From Trichomonas vaginalis G3 (Eukaryota > Parabasalia > Trichomonadida > Trichomonadidae), in the NCBI RefSeq assembly GCF_026262505.1, contig NC_067204.1, forward strand, positions 6,853,797-6,917,796: a stretch of 64,000 nt of DNA, read 5' to 3'. Positions within the stretch are counted from its first letter, which is position 1. Every line of letters starts with the position of its first letter. The notes below the pieces were generated by a model. That model worked only from the letters and a program-made list of their open reading frames with translations, ran no database searches and was not told the origin of the DNA. Shown here piece after piece: positions 1-10,876 of this stretch. The position numbers were made by a program, and so were the translations under genes.

Positions 1-1019
1 TGAGCGAAGACCTTGTGGAGAAGAGGTTTCGGAAGAGTATCAATTCCTGGAACAGAATGAAGATGCATCGCTAAAAATTCAACAATGAACTCTGGCGGTT
101 TAGGGAATGGATAAAGTGAATTGTAAATTTTGATAACGTTACTGGGAGTTAACTGTTCATAGAACACGAGGCCAGCAATTCTGGCAAGTTCGGCGTATTC
201 AAGGATATTGGCAACTGTATAGACATAATGGCAGTTGTCTTTGTTTATCTTGACAGCTGAGCCGTAAATAGCGTCGTAGATTATAGTAAAGTCGCCTGGA
301 ATTTCAATTTTGAATTCTTTCATTGGAGGATTGTCAGTAATTCCCTTACGAATAGCATCGCATGTAAAAGCAGCAACCATTGATGAGCATGCAAAGTCTT
401 TTTCTGGAGTTTTGAAAGTAAAATCATTAAATTGGTCAACTCCTTTGAGATTTTGGAATGCAATCGGTAGTGGAGATATACGAACATAATGGAATATCGG
501 CGGTGGGAATGGGCGTACAGCTGTTGGAATACCGGAGATATTTAGGGTCAAAGAGCATTCAAGACAAGCTCTAACATACTTAGGATTTGGAAATTCGGCA
601 ATGCAGTAGCCATTATCAGTTTTGTCGGCGTTTTTAAGAATTAAAATCTTTGGCGAGCTAAATTGTTCCAAAGCTTCTTCGATTTGATGTCTTTTGATAC
701 TAACACCTACACCAAGTAATATAATTGAATTCCAGACAAGTTTGTTTCCAATGACTGGTTCAATTTCAAGATAATAACCATCTAATACAACATCAATATC
801 GTTTTCAATGATATCTACGATAGGATCTTGGCAATCGAATTTGACATATGCCATTTGAAGTGTATAATATGTATTAAGATAGCTGAGATTGCAAAGTGAC
901 ACTGCCATTACGTTTCCATACTTAGAAAAACAGTGAGAAACATCATCTGGTGTTGCTGAGTTTGGAAGGTTCTTCACCAGAATAACATTCTGCACTTCTT
1001 TTCCCAGTTCTAGAGTCAT
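1..1019 (-). CDS. RRM and BTB-like protein, C-terminus outside window
   Basis: The frame is open from an ATG at 1019 to the window edge, about 339 residues. Residues 10-75 look like an RNA-recognition motif: an ILVKNLP strand, then a helix, KYGNV, and MAYVKF as the RNP1-like strand. From about residue 215 a segment with the cadence CSSMVAAF ... GDFTIIYDAIYG ... NCHYVYTVANILEYAEL resembles the BTB/POZ-like fold common in trichomonad proteins. The combination suggests an RNA-binding or adaptor protein; the function is not known. The RRM call rests on motif reading only. No host initiator with a perfect TCAYW was found next to the start. Confidence 0.6.
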   Translation of the reverse strand, partial: MTLELGKEVQNVILVKNLPNSATPDDVSHCFSKYGNVMAVSLCNLSYLNTYYTLQMAYVKFDCQDPIVDIIENDIDVVLDGYYLEIEPVIGNKLVWNSIILLGVGVSIKRHQIEEALEQFSSPKILILKNADKTDNGYCIAEFPNPKYVRACLECSLTLNISGIPTAVRPFPPPIFHYVRISPLPIAFQNLKGVDQFNDFTFKTPEKDFACSSMVAAFTCDAIRKGITDNPPMKEFKIEIPGDFTIIYDAIYGSAVKINKDNCHYVYTVANILEYAELARIAGLVFYEQLTPSNVIKIYNSLYPFPKPPEFIVEFLAMHLHSVPGIDTLPKPLLHKVFA

Positions 1020-1436
1020 CTAAATTAAATTTTTTCTAAAAAAAAATTGAGGAATAAAAATTATTTTCTATCGTTAAAATCGAATCAGGCAAAATGCTTG
1101 TATATTTATAATCTCGAATCATTGTGTTTAAAATTATCTCATACAATTATGATCTAGAAGCTTGATAATAAAAATGAAACAAAAATCTTTAATATTGAAG
1201 ACTATTTCTTCATTATTTATCTACATTTCTTTATGAAATGATTAATTTGTAAGCATAAATTGGTTTTATGCATATACCGATCTTTAAATATATACGAATC
1301 TTATAATGAGAGATATTCATCCTCTCTAAATAATAACGAAGGACATTTGTGTATGTAGTATGTTGTTTGTTTAGAAATTGAAAAATATTATAAAACACAT
1401 AATTTTATTAAACAACAAAACAAATATAATATATAA

Positions 1437-2885
1437 TTATCTATTCTTTTTGGATAATTCACGATGATACTTATCACCATAAATCCAATTGTCGGTCCAA
1501 ACTGAGATTTCCTGGTCAAAGTGTGGAGTTCCGTAAGAAAATGGTGACCAAAGATAGAACCCAAACAAAGCTAATAAACAAAAAGCAGCGCCAACAATTC
1601 CTTTGATCTTTGGAGGAAATGCAAGGTCTAAAAACGTTCCTGTCAGACAGCAGAGGAACATGAGTGGAATCAAGTAATGGTAAAGGTATACTGAACGCGG
1701 AATTAAGAAGAATGGTAAGTATGAGAAAAGATATCCAACAACAAAATTTAATGAAGTTCTGTAGTTGAATGATTTGACAAATAACAATGATAACACCATA
1801 GAAAAGAATCCTATGTAGTAAATAAACACATTTCCCATACAATTTACTTCTGAATCACCTTTACCCCAAAATGCGACCCAACAATCAGTCAAAAACGGCC
1901 ATCCACCCGGTCTGCTTTGATATGGATGGAACTGCGTGATTCCCATATTGCCTATGTGCATGTTTACGGCTAATGTAACTGATCTGAAAAATAATTCCGG
2001 ATAACGAAGCCTTTTTGCCCATAACTGAGCGGGTTCTGCATTCTTATTCACTAATTGGCGCCTCATCATGTCTGGAATATATCCAGTTCCTTGGCCATTG
2101 TATGGTAAAACAATAAAATGAACAAAAAACGTCAAAAGATAAACAGCAATGAAGCCACCAAGATGATGGCATCCTCTATATATAACATCAAATATAGAAT
2201 CTGGATCTAATGCTTTTCTATATCGAAATGTGTTGTTAATTTCAATAAATGCGATGTAAAAACACAATCCCCAGGCAGTATTTTTACAGCTGCATGCGAA
2301 ACCGAGAGTTATCGCTGTGTATATCATAAATCTATCCCATCTGGCTGAATATGCCTTTAATTGACTAGTATATGATGAGACCGCCAAAAAAAGACATGTA
2401 AAGAAGTGCAACATTCCATCACTAAGTATAAATCTCTGCTCTGTAAGTAATGATGTGTCGAATATGATGAAAAATGCTGAAACAAATGATGCAAATTTTG
2501 AAAAACTAACAAAACGCATTGTTAAGTAAATTAATGGAGAGCATAATGATGAAAATAGCGCAGGAACCATTCTTATTATAACAAAGTCCGGTCTGTCGTA
2601 TTGATTGCCGTATAATTTTTCGAAATCGATTTCGCCATCGTATTCGCCTAATTTTGCTATATAAGCCATAATTAATTTTCCTAATGGTGGATGAATATCG
2701 TAGAAAAATTCATTCTTTATATACCAATTTGTGAAATTACCGAAGTGAACTTCATCAAAAACAACGCAATCGGGGTTATAAATGAGCCAAAACCTTGACA
2801 CTATAGAAGTCATTGTAATTATCAAGATTATAAAGGAATCTGCTGTGGTTAGTTTGACTCGAGGAAGAAAATTAAACTTCCCCAT
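1437..2885 (-). CDS. Protein O-mannosyltransferase family (GT39), MIR-less
   Basis: About 482 residues with many hydrophobic segments, as in ER membrane glycosyltransferases of the PMT family, which move mannose from dolichyl-phosphate-mannose to Ser/Thr of secreted proteins. Near the N-terminus the first luminal loop carries FDEVHFG and, soon after, DIHPPLGK, the family's acidic catalytic loop. Conserved loops follow, including HPYQSRPGGWPF and FWGKGD. It is shorter than fungal PMTs (over 700 residues) and has no MIR domain. The start at 2885 is preferred over upstream ATGs because a TCACTT initiator lies 11 nt before it. The family assignment is fairly sure; the acceptor substrate is unknown. 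Confidence 0.8.
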   Translation of the reverse strand: MGKFNFLPRVKLTTADSFIILIITMTSIVSRFWLIYNPDCVVFDEVHFGNFTNWYIKNEFFYDIHPPLGKLIMAYIAKLGEYDGEIDFEKLYGNQYDRPDFVIIRMVPALFSSLCSPLIYLTMRFVSFSKFASFVSAFFIIFDTSLLTEQRFILSDGMLHFFTCLFLAVSSYTSQLKAYSARWDRFMIYTAITLGFACSCKNTAWGLCFYIAFIEINNTFRYRKALDPDSIFDVIYRGCHHLGGFIAVYLLTFFVHFIVLPYNGQGTGYIPDMMRRQLVNKNAEPAQLWAKRLRYPELFFRSVTLAVNMHIGNMGITQFHPYQSRPGGWPFLTDCWVAFWGKGDSEVNCMGNVFIYYIGFFSMVLSLLFVKSFNYRTSLNFVVGYLFSYLPFFLIPRSVYLYHYLIPLMFLCCLTGTFLDLAFPPKIKGIVGAAFCLLALFGFYLWSPFSYGTPHFDQEISVWTDNWIYGDKYHRELSKKNR

Positions 2886-2892
2886 AAATAAT

Positions 2893-2898
2893 AAGTGA
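2893..2898 (-). promoter_or_regulatory. Initiator (Inr) TCACTT of the mannosyltransferase gene
   Basis: On the minus strand TCACTT fits the trichomonad initiator TCA+1Y(T/A). The +1 A would be base 2896, giving an 11-nt leader before the ATG at 2885. Motif match only. Confidence 0.55.
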
Positions 2899-3100
2899 AT
2901 ATTACACAATTTAAATAGTGAATTATTAAAGCTCATTATGTGTGTGTGCACATTTGTTAATATAAAGTGTGAAATAAACAAAATTGTAAAAAATTAATGA
3001 GTTTTCTCAAATTCATTAATAAATAAGATCAAAAGACCTACATTGGTCTATTTGATTATTTGTGAATTGGAATGGAATAAAATTTGTTGGTCGGCTTTGG

Positions 3101-4627
3101 ATGGATTACAAGCCATCTTCTGAAGCGACTAAACAGAATATTGATGCAGTGCAAAATGTTTCTGGAGAGACAGATGATGCAGCTATTGTTGCAAAATTTG
3201 TCGAATTGTTGCCTATTCTCATTGAAACGGATAAGATTAGTGTTTTAGATGAAATTGGACCGCAACTTTACAATTGCTTCACGTCAATTAGAGATTCAAG
3301 TCAATTAGTTGAGTATATTACCGAAGATGCAGTGAATGGATTTCTAAAATTAGTAGGTGAAACACAGAAGAAGTATCCATTTCCAGAACTATCATGTTTA
3401 GATCATGCCATATTATTACGTAATGAATGTATTCCATTAATAATACAAAGCGATATTTTCGAAAAACTAAATCTTTGTCTTCAACATGCAGAAGAGCTCA
3501 ATCAAATGGATGAATTCAATATATTTGGTGTTGTTATACGTATTATACACAATTGCGCACTATTTGATCAAGAAACAAACTTTTATATTATTAATAATTC
3601 GGCATTTCATGCATTACTACAGAAATTATCCAATTTTATAGACATTTATTCATTCGAGGAAGAAAATAAGTACCATATCCACCTCCTAAATTACATTTTA
3701 GAATGTATCAACACAATTGACTCCAAAATCGAAGAAATTCCAGTAGATTACTTCCAATCAGTATCTGAACTCTTTAGGACTATTATTTCCAATAAAATTT
3801 ATCAAAGTTTTTCTCAAGTCCAAGATTTCATAATTCGACATCTTTTTTCACCGATGCAAATATTTATAATAGTGCAAGTCGTTATAGAATGTATTATTAC
3901 ACTTTTTGAGGAAGAACTAGAGTTTAATGATGAAAATCCGTCAGGAAATGAAATTTATCTGTTACTTAACGTAATTGTTGAACTATTCAATGCCGTTCCA
4001 CCTCCTATTATATTAGCAATTGATGAGAAGGATGAAAATGCTGAAAAAACTAAGAAAAATAATGATAATTTTATTCATCTCAGAAAATATGTTGAAAGAG
4101 TCACAACTCGTCTTGATTATGATTCTATATTCCTTTATGCATTTAACCATAAAGGAATAATGCATCAATCGGACTCAGAAAACGCAAATGAAGCTTTTAA
4201 ACTTTTAGCAGCGAAATCTTTGTTTGATTGCGAAGTTTCTGCTGATATTTCTATTGAAATGATCCTAGAAATGTGTGATATACTTATTGATAGTAGTTCT
4301 TTGCAAGGAAAAGATGCTTTTTCTGCATTTTTATTCTCATTTATTTTATATGCACCGACAGTTATCCTTGAGCAGCTTTTTATTAGTTGTGAAGTTGGTA
4401 ATTTCATAGAATGTATTGAAGGAACAGATCTAAAGGCCTTAAAAATCATTATTTTGGCTTTTGACAGATTAATTAACGTAATTGGAATTAATAACTTTGA
4501 TTTGGAAGGATATAAGTTCTTAATGAGCTCTGTAATACCGGAATACCTTGAAGACGCTCTTGAAATTCAACCAGCTTTGGAATGGAGAATTGAATCTCTC
4601 CTTTCCAATTTCGAGTGTGAGAATTAG
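3101..4627 (+). CDS. Hypothetical helical protein, possibly armadillo-like
   Basis: 508 residues from the first in-frame ATG (3101, MDYKPSSE). The frame opens at a GTG at 3062, which is unlikely to be the start. The protein is acidic and almost wholly amphipathic helix, for example VAKFVELLPILIETD and YLLLNVIVELFNAV, with no signal peptide or clear membrane span. Such spacing of hydrophobic helices suggests an armadillo/HEAT-like superhelix, but no repeat is regular enough to be certain. It is divergent from the mannosyltransferase gene with a short shared upstream region. I do not recognise a family. Confidence 0.65.
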   Translation: MDYKPSSEATKQNIDAVQNVSGETDDAAIVAKFVELLPILIETDKISVLDEIGPQLYNCFTSIRDSSQLVEYITEDAVNGFLKLVGETQKKYPFPELSCLDHAILLRNECIPLIIQSDIFEKLNLCLQHAEELNQMDEFNIFGVVIRIIHNCALFDQETNFYIINNSAFHALLQKLSNFIDIYSFEEENKYHIHLLNYILECINTIDSKIEEIPVDYFQSVSELFRTIISNKIYQSFSQVQDFIIRHLFSPMQIFIIVQVVIECIITLFEEELEFNDENPSGNEIYLLLNVIVELFNAVPPPIILAIDEKDENAEKTKKNNDNFIHLRKYVERVTTRLDYDSIFLYAFNHKGIMHQSDSENANEAFKLLAAKSLFDCEVSADISIEMILEMCDILIDSSSLQGKDAFSAFLFSFILYAPTVILEQLFISCEVGNFIECIEGTDLKALKIIILAFDRLINVIGINNFDLEGYKFLMSSVIPEYLEDALEIQPALEWRIESLLSNFECEN

Positions 4628-5190
4628 GATTTGTTTATAAATAATAGATGTATATGAGTTATTTATTAAGTTTTTTTTTTGAAGTAAATCGATGAAATCA
4701 TTATTTTGGATTTCTATACTCTATGCATATGAACATCTGCTATTTTCTTTATCTAATGATCAAAACAATTAAAATCTATGATCTCAATAAATGATTATGC
4801 TATTTGGGGAACAAAATAATCGAAAAGAAAAATATTATGTAAAGACTCCTAAGATTTTATCTGGATGAAGGATATTGCTTCCATGCATTGTATTTCTATA
4901 AGTTTAAATCGCGTGTGAAGGAATAAAGATATAAATGAAATATTAACTACTATAATAAGCCAAATAGAATGAAGTAATTAACTTATTGCATATATGTTAG
5001 ATCGTATCACTTATATTTTTGATAGCATCAATTAGTTATCGAATGAAATGTCTTCAATATCACATTATTGGCCGTAATTTTTGTTATATTATATTCTTTA
5101 CTGCAAATAAAATAAGTATGCATCCACGTTTTATTTATAACCCCCTTAGCTGAGTTTATTCGGAGTGATTTACTGACGTTTAAAATATCA
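4628..5190. other. Intergenic region, nothing recognised
   Basis: AT-rich spacer between the helical-protein gene and the coiled-coil gene. A T-run follows the stop at about 4671. I see no RNA gene, repeat or clear initiator. Confidence 0.5.
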
Positions 5191-6468
5191 ATGACTGATA
5201 AAAAAAGCGAGATTAGTTCACTTGGAGGATTTGGTAGTATTGAAGAGATTGATGAACGCATACAGATGAGAGAAGAGGAATTAGAAGAAGTATTCAATGA
5301 TATAGATTCTCTTCAAACTAAAAATGACAATTTACATTCTAAGCTTAGTAGCCTTCAAACTGAATATACAACATTACTTCAACAATACAAGCGTGAAGAA
5401 GGACTTCAAAAATCACTAAAAATGCAACGCCAAGCAAAAACTACGCCAGCTTTAGATCCATCTCTCATCGAAACAGAACATTATAATTTTCTTAAAGACA
5501 AAGAGGATCAAAATAAGAAACTTTTACTCGATTTAGAAAGTTTACGCGTAAAATGTGAAAAGCAAGAAGGTGATCTTCAAAGTGTACACTTGTTCAATAG
5601 TGACACAGAGCAAAAGATTGCTCACATAGAGCGTGACACTCAATTACTTATTGCAAAGGCAAAGCACATAAATCAAGAGCTTGCAGTTACAAGATCTACA
5701 ATAAATCAACAGAAAGGAGATATTGGTATGTATAATAAGTCGATAAATGATATGAATGATCAAGTTAAGTCATTGGTTGAAAAATTAGAAGCCTTAGAAA
5801 TCGAAAATACAGATGTAAAAAATCTTAATCGTGAAATTAAGTTATTGAAGCATGACAATCAGAATTTGCAGCAACAAGTAGAAGAATCACAAACAAACAT
5901 AGATAATTTCCAATCCAATGCAGGAAAAGAATTAGATAATTTGCATGAAAAGGGAAGTCAAACGGTCCAATTGGTAGGCTGGGAATTAGAGAGAAAATCT
6001 CTTACTGATGAGCTTAATCAAATCACAAGCCAAGAAAGTCAAATCGCTCAAGAACTTGATCAAGCAATGAAAACAAACACAATGCTGAAGAATCGTCTCA
6101 ACAAACTTCAACCATTGCATAAGAAATGGATTTCATCTGTTAAGAACAAATCTTCACAACCCGTACCAGAAGATGATATTTATCAATTATTATCAAAATG
6201 CAACAGAAAAGGAAAGAAACAAATGAAAACAGATGATAAGTATCAAAAGGAACTTGAAAATATCATAGAAAGTAATCGCAAACTCGAAGAAAAAATTGCC
6301 AAGAAGAAAGATTCTCTTGAAATCGCTCTAAATCGGTTCAAGATCGAAGAATCACAGTTAAAACAACAAATAAAGCAGACTAGATCTCATGTATTTGAAG
6401 TTGAACATGAAATAATCGAGAAAATTAACTCAGTTAAGCTCAAAATTGCAGACAAGGTAGATTTCTAA
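5191..6468 (+). CDS. Long coiled-coil protein
   Basis: 425 residues starting at ATG 5191 (MTDKKSEISS). After about 25 residues the protein is nearly continuous heptad coiled coil with many Glu, Gln and Lys and a short break near residues 305-335 (PLHKKWISSVKNKSSQPVPED). Such proteins are often structural parts of the trichomonad cytoskeleton or flagellar apparatus, but composition alone cannot place it. No other domain is seen. The stop is followed by an AT-rich tail. Confidence 0.7.
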   Translation: MTDKKSEISSLGGFGSIEEIDERIQMREEELEEVFNDIDSLQTKNDNLHSKLSSLQTEYTTLLQQYKREEGLQKSLKMQRQAKTTPALDPSLIETEHYNFLKDKEDQNKKLLLDLESLRVKCEKQEGDLQSVHLFNSDTEQKIAHIERDTQLLIAKAKHINQELAVTRSTINQQKGDIGMYNKSINDMNDQVKSLVEKLEALEIENTDVKNLNREIKLLKHDNQNLQQQVEESQTNIDNFQSNAGKELDNLHEKGSQTVQLVGWELERKSLTDELNQITSQESQIAQELDQAMKTNTMLKNRLNKLQPLHKKWISSVKNKSSQPVPEDDIYQLLSKCNRKGKKQMKTDDKYQKELENIIESNRKLEEKIAKKKDSLEIALNRFKIEESQLKQQIKQTRSHVFEVEHEIIEKINSVKLKIADKVDF

Positions 6469-6739
6469 CAAAATATTTTGTTTTCTTTATATATTAGATT
6501 TGTTTATTAAAATTAAAATGTATGATTTAATAAATTTAGTTTAATGAACTGCAAAGCATTTATTATTCAATAAAAGTATAAATATGTGCATGTATAGTAG
6601 CATTTGTCCTGTAGAAAGTCTACTTTTCTGAGAAAATTCTTTTGATTCAATCAAAAAATGTTTCCTCGGGGATTCTGAGCGTAGTGTATATATTACGTTT
6701 TATAATGTTGTATGTTTGATGTGTAGTAATTGAGAGCAA

Positions 6740-7111
6740 TTATTTAGAAAGTGAGTAATCGTTTAATTCTTTCAAATCCTTTTCAGCTTTTGAAACCTCA
6801 ATTCTAAGATCGTTAATTTCGTTTTTAATTTGTGAAGATGATATTTGTTTCTTTGCAAACTTATGAGCATTTGATTGATTTGAAATTTGTTTGTAATTAA
6901 ATAAATGCTGACTTGGATTTACTTGAAGGTTTCGCTCTATACTAAACTGAATTTGGCGGCTACATAGCGCATTCAAATTTATTTGTGATTTTGTAAATTT
7001 CATTAGTTTATTAATTTCATGATTTAATTCTTTCTCCTTCTCCTTATTTAAGGATTCCAATTGAGAAAGTTCAAGTTTGTCTAAAGACAAAGATTTACTA
7101 TCGCTGCTCAT
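6740..7111 (-). CDS. Small coiled-coil protein
   Basis: 123 residues, Ser- and Lys-rich at the N-terminus (MSSDSKSLSLDKLELSQLES), with two helical coiled-coil stretches separated by a polar linker. It is convergent with the larger coiled-coil gene ending at 6468. A TCACTTTT initiator-like site at 7138-7145 on the minus strand would give a leader of about 32 nt. No family recognised. Confidence 0.55.
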   Translation of the reverse strand: MSSDSKSLSLDKLELSQLESLNKEKEKELNHEINKLMKFTKSQINLNALCSRQIQFSIERNLQVNPSQHLFNYKQISNQSNAHKFAKKQISSSQIKNEINDLRIEVSKAEKDLKELNDYSLSK

Positions 7112-7319
7112 ATAATAAAGAAAAAATCTGAATTTGGAAAAGTGACAAACATAAGAAAGTCAAACTTGAAATTATGAAAAGAGCGAATTTTTTGTTATTT
7201 GATTATAGTGTATGGATTTTTGGTCTCGAAAATGCTTTATCTGTAAAGTATTTACATATGAAAAGCTAAATTCTCGAATTTAGATAATTTAATATCAAGC
7301 GCCGTTGGATTGTAAAACT

Positions 7320-8562
7320 TAAGGTGGCCGATTCTGGTGGAAAAGTGCTGGGAAACGTTCCCCGAGGTAATAAAATCTGGTTTTTATGGTAATAAATTTT
7401 TTTTCATTTTTTTATTTTCAAAATATTTTTGGAGAAGAAAAAGTTGTTTCCCAGATGATTTGATAATGGATCATGTTTCTACTATTCATATAGGAGCATA
7501 CTTTCCTGTATTCATCCAATTCCCATACCTTCTGGTATCACCACATCTGTGATTCTTTCACCAGATTTTCCTCTCAATTTTTTTTACAAAATCTCTCAAT
7601 TTCTTTACAAAAGTTCTCAATTTTCACCATACCTCATCCAAAATCTGGGGAAAAACATACGTGTTCCTCATATACTTGGGATACACCGAACTTCTAGGGC
7701 AATGGATCATCATATGATATCAATGCGAATTTCACAGTAATAATGATTTTCCATCAGATTCAGTATCCTGTGATTGAATGGGAAAGATTTGAACAAATAG
7801 TCAACAATGAATCTAATGTAATTCTTGGTATACAGCATAAACACTTAAGATCAATTGTTTACCTTCAGATATTTTAAACCCAGATTCGAAAAAAACTCAT
7901 CAACTTACCTTTATACAAAGAATTTCATCCATATTTTAAATATTATGCATGTTCTATCATTACCAAAGGTTTAAATTAATTGAATTAGAGCAAACTATTT
8001 TTATTATTAGTAAATTTACTTCGCTAACTGCATATATCATTTTTTGTTACTTCAAACAAAACTGTACTTACAGATTTAAAAAATTAAGCAAATCAAATTA
8101 TATTTAAATTTCAATATTTGAATAATACCATTTTAATTAAATAACTTAGGTGCTTTTTCAAAATGATACTAATTCCAAAACTTTAATAAAAAGATAATGA
8201 AGTATTAAAGTTTTGGAATTTGATCCACTTTAAAAAACTGTAATATTTGAAGTGTAAAATTGGTAGATAATGTATAAATTATTAAACTAATTGGTTTATA
8301 AAGTTATTAAATTATTTGAATAAAATTTCGAAATACCAAGAGGAAATCAATGAATAAAGAAAAAAACAGAAAGAGAAGGAGAAAATAAAAGGAAAAAGGA
8401 GGAAAGGAAAGAAAAAGGAAAAATAATATAGGGCATATTTCATAAATGGCGACATTAACTTTGTGATGTTCATGGCCGGAGGCCCGATTTTTTTACAAGA
8501 TTATTTTTTCCCCACTGGCTTTTCCCAGATTTTGGGTTTATCAACCAGAAACGACCACCTTA
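7320..8562. mobile_element. Non-autonomous DNA element with TAAGGTGG ends, copy 1
   Basis: 1243 bp bounded by imperfect terminal inverted repeats. The left end reads TAAGGTGGCCGATTCTGGT; the right end read inward is TAAGGTGGTCGTTTCTGGT. It is flanked by a 7-bp direct repeat, TAAAACT, at 7313-7319 and 8563-8569. It contains no transposase, only short chance frames, and a purine-rich tract near 8340-8425. It is nearly identical over its whole length to the copy at 17980-19244, so movement was recent. The family is not one I can name; the 7-bp duplication is not a mariner (TA) or hAT (8 bp) trait. Confidence 0.85.
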
Positions 8563-8569
8563 TAAAACT

Positions 8570-9380
8570 GTTATTAAAGATGACGAAAATGTATTTTCTG
8601 CCTAAAATATTCTTTATTCATTCTATTTAGCTATTTTTATTGGTTCACACCTGTAACAAGATTGAGAGTTGAGTTGAATAGTTTACAAAGCAGTTTTGTC
8701 TTGGCTCAATCATTTTTCATATTGATTCTTAGAAGCAGTATGTATATTTAATCTTCAAATGGCTATGGTGATAAAACGGACCTGTTCTGAAAAGGATGAT
8801 TCGACCCATCTGAGCCTTTTGAAGACAAATTTAAAAACAAACTAACACACAGACTTATAAGATCTAGCCAATTACAGGTTATCTTTAATTCTTGAAGAGC
8901 ATTAATGCTTTTGCTACTTTCTCGTAATTGTACTTCATTGAAAAATAAAAATATTATATTTATAAACTTCTTCTACATTAATTTTTACGATATTCTATAT
9001 GCTGTGTTAAACAAATTTGAAGACTTATCAAATTTAGTTAACTTCTTCTTATATTTGGAATTAATCTTTAATTTTAATATATCTAATTGTTTGTTCTGTG
9101 TTTAAGTTTTTTCATCAAAGTTGAGGAACAATTCATCTGTCCTGTGGAACTATTGTCCAGTAAATTTCAAAATCTCTAGATAATTTGCCTAAAAAATGAG
9201 CTTTTTTAATATCATACTCATGAACACTTCCTGTAGCATTAGAGTTTTCTTGGTTAGATGCAAACAATATCCTGAAAAAGAAATTCATTTCTAAATAATT
9301 GCTAATATTGGGGTATATTAATAATGAGTAAAATGTGTGTGAGTTTATTAGAATTATGAATATGATATTTCATAAATCAA
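8570..9380. other. Intergenic region, nothing recognised
   Basis: AT-rich spacer after the 1.24-kb element. Short open frames here look like chance AT-rich frames rich in Phe, Asn and Ile. An initiator-like TCATA at 9370-9374 belongs to the next gene. Confidence 0.45.
9370..9374 (+). promoter_or_regulatory. Initiator TCATA of the 118-residue gene
   Basis: TCATA matches TCA+1Y(T/A); the +1 A at 9372 lies 9 nt before the ATG at 9381, within the usual short trichomonad leader. Confidence 0.5.
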
Positions 9381-9737
9381 ATGAGTAAAAAGTCTGAAGA
9401 AGATCTTATCGAGGAAGCTCAAGTCAAAGCTTCTATTTATCAAAATGAAAGTATCCTTCATGCAATACACGAAAATATGGATGTAGACTATCAACAATTT
9501 CTACAAACAATGCCATTATTTTCAACAGGCGAAGATTTAACATATATTAACAAAATAGAGCAAGAATTAAATAAAATGCGTGAAGATCGTATTGGAGAAG
9601 ATCCAATTGAATGGCCAAGGCTTATATTGTATACATGTGCACAATTCCAGGAAAGAAACGAGCTACGATCAAAACTTGAACATATAAATGAAGAGAAGAA
9701 CCGAATGAGGAATATGATAAGCCATGGTATGAATTAA
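9381..9737 (+). CDS. Hypothetical small helical protein
   Basis: 118 residues (MSKKSEEDLIEEAQVKAS), acidic at the N-terminus and helical. The C-terminal third (QERNELRSKLEHINEEKNR) is a short coiled coil. No signal peptide or membrane span. The well-placed initiator and balanced composition support a real gene. I do not recognise the family. Confidence 0.6.
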   Translation: MSKKSEEDLIEEAQVKASIYQNESILHAIHENMDVDYQQFLQTMPLFSTGEDLTYINKIEQELNKMREDRIGEDPIEWPRLILYTCAQFQERNELRSKLEHINEEKNRMRNMISHGMN

Positions 9738-9973
9738 TTTTCAAAATAATTTCATTCTACATTAGAAAAGTCGTATTCAATTCATCTGATAAAGGACAAT
9801 TGATTTATCAAGCAAACTATATGTATTTCATTATATAAAATGTTTGGAATTTTGTTACATTATTATATTATTTTTTTATTTTGAATGATATGGCAATTTA
9901 TTACATTCTTTGTTTACTGTAAAAATATTTAGCTTATTTTTCATGTCAATAAAACTTCTATTAAAATAATACT

Positions 9974-10876
9974 TTATTTTCTATGAGCATAGTAGCTATT
10001 TGTTCTATCTCCTGATTCTCTCATCTTTCTATTTTCACGTTGTCTACGAGCAAAGAATGCGCGACGTTCTTTGTCCTTGCCTCCGTGATTTTTACCTCTA
10101 ATTTTCTTTCTTTTTGGTTTTTGTTCACTATCTTTAGATTCTCCTTCTTCTTTTTCTTCACCTTCACCATCATCTTCCTTGTCTTGCTTCTTTTCTTCCT
10201 TCTTTGGCTTCTTTTCGCCCTTTTCTTCTTTAGAATCTTCTTCTTCCTCTAAATCTGGTATTTCTTCCTCTTCCATATCTTCTTCAAGTAATTTAATAGA
10301 CTTTTCTAAACCTCCATCCTTAGCAACTTCGACATATTGGAACTTTTCACCTTGAGATTTGACAATAACGTCTGCTATTTCGTTATTATATGCTGTAAGT
10401 TGTTCGTTTGTTAATTTATTTCCGTTCTTGATATAAATCTGGTGATATTTTTCGTCAATTTCTTCGATTGCTTTTTCTACTTCAGCATTCATTTGATCTT
10501 TCTCTTCCTTTGCTTCCATTCTCTTCCTCTTACGTGCTGAAATTTCTTCACGACTTTCGCCTTCAACCTTACGTGGATGTGATTCTATTTTGTCAGCTCC
10601 TGGCTCCTCATATCTAAAGTTATAATTTTCTTCTGTCTTAGAACTTTCAATAACATCTTGGAGATCATCAGATGATTCATCAACATTAGGAACTGGAGTG
10701 TTTCCTTTCCAACTTTCGTTCTTGAAGTAGTTATCTAAATACTTATCAACTTCATCGATTGGCTGATCACCGCGAATTTCTGCTAATTTTGAATCTGTGT
10801 CTTTTAAGTAATTGTTAAGATCGTTTGTCTCGTTTTCTGATGGAATATCTGCTTCACTTGAAACTTCAGTACTCAT
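9974..10876 (-). CDS. Kri1-like ribosome-biogenesis protein
   Basis: 300 residues, very charged. Around residues 86-112 it has NFRYEEPG followed by a basic KRKRMEAKEEK run, the signature of the Kri1 family, nucleolar proteins that work with Krr1 in small-subunit pre-rRNA processing. An acidic stretch (residues about 200-245) and a Lys/Arg-rich tail (residues 250-300) fit a nucleolar protein. It is shorter than yeast Kri1 (about 590 residues), and I cannot see the usual conserved C-terminal Kri1 domain, so it may be a reduced form. A TCAC initiator-like site lies about 11 nt before the ATG. The assignment rests mainly on the FRYEEPG motif. Confidence 0.6.
   Translation of the reverse strand: MSTEVSSEADIPSENETNDLNNYLKDTDSKLAEIRGDQPIDEVDKYLDNYFKNESWKGNTPVPNVDESSDDLQDVIESSKTEENYNFRYEEPGADKIESHPRKVEGESREEISARKRKRMEAKEEKDQMNAEVEKAIEEIDEKYHQIYIKNGNKLTNEQLTAYNNEIADVIVKSQGEKFQYVEVAKDGGLEKSIKLLEEDMEEEEIPDLEEEEDSKEEKGEKKPKKEEKKQDKEDDGEGEEKEEGESKDSEQKPKRKKIRGKNHGGKDKERRAFFARRQRENRKMRESGDRTNSYYAHRK

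Noticed and set aside
7549-7740. 63-residue frame in the 1.24-kb element, identical in both copies
   Set aside because: Identity reflects recent duplication of the DNA. The peptide is Phe/Ser-rich with no domain and is too short to be a transposase.
8905-9105. 66-residue frame, plus strand
   Set aside because: AT-rich Phe/Leu/Asn composition, no initiator and no domain; a chance frame.
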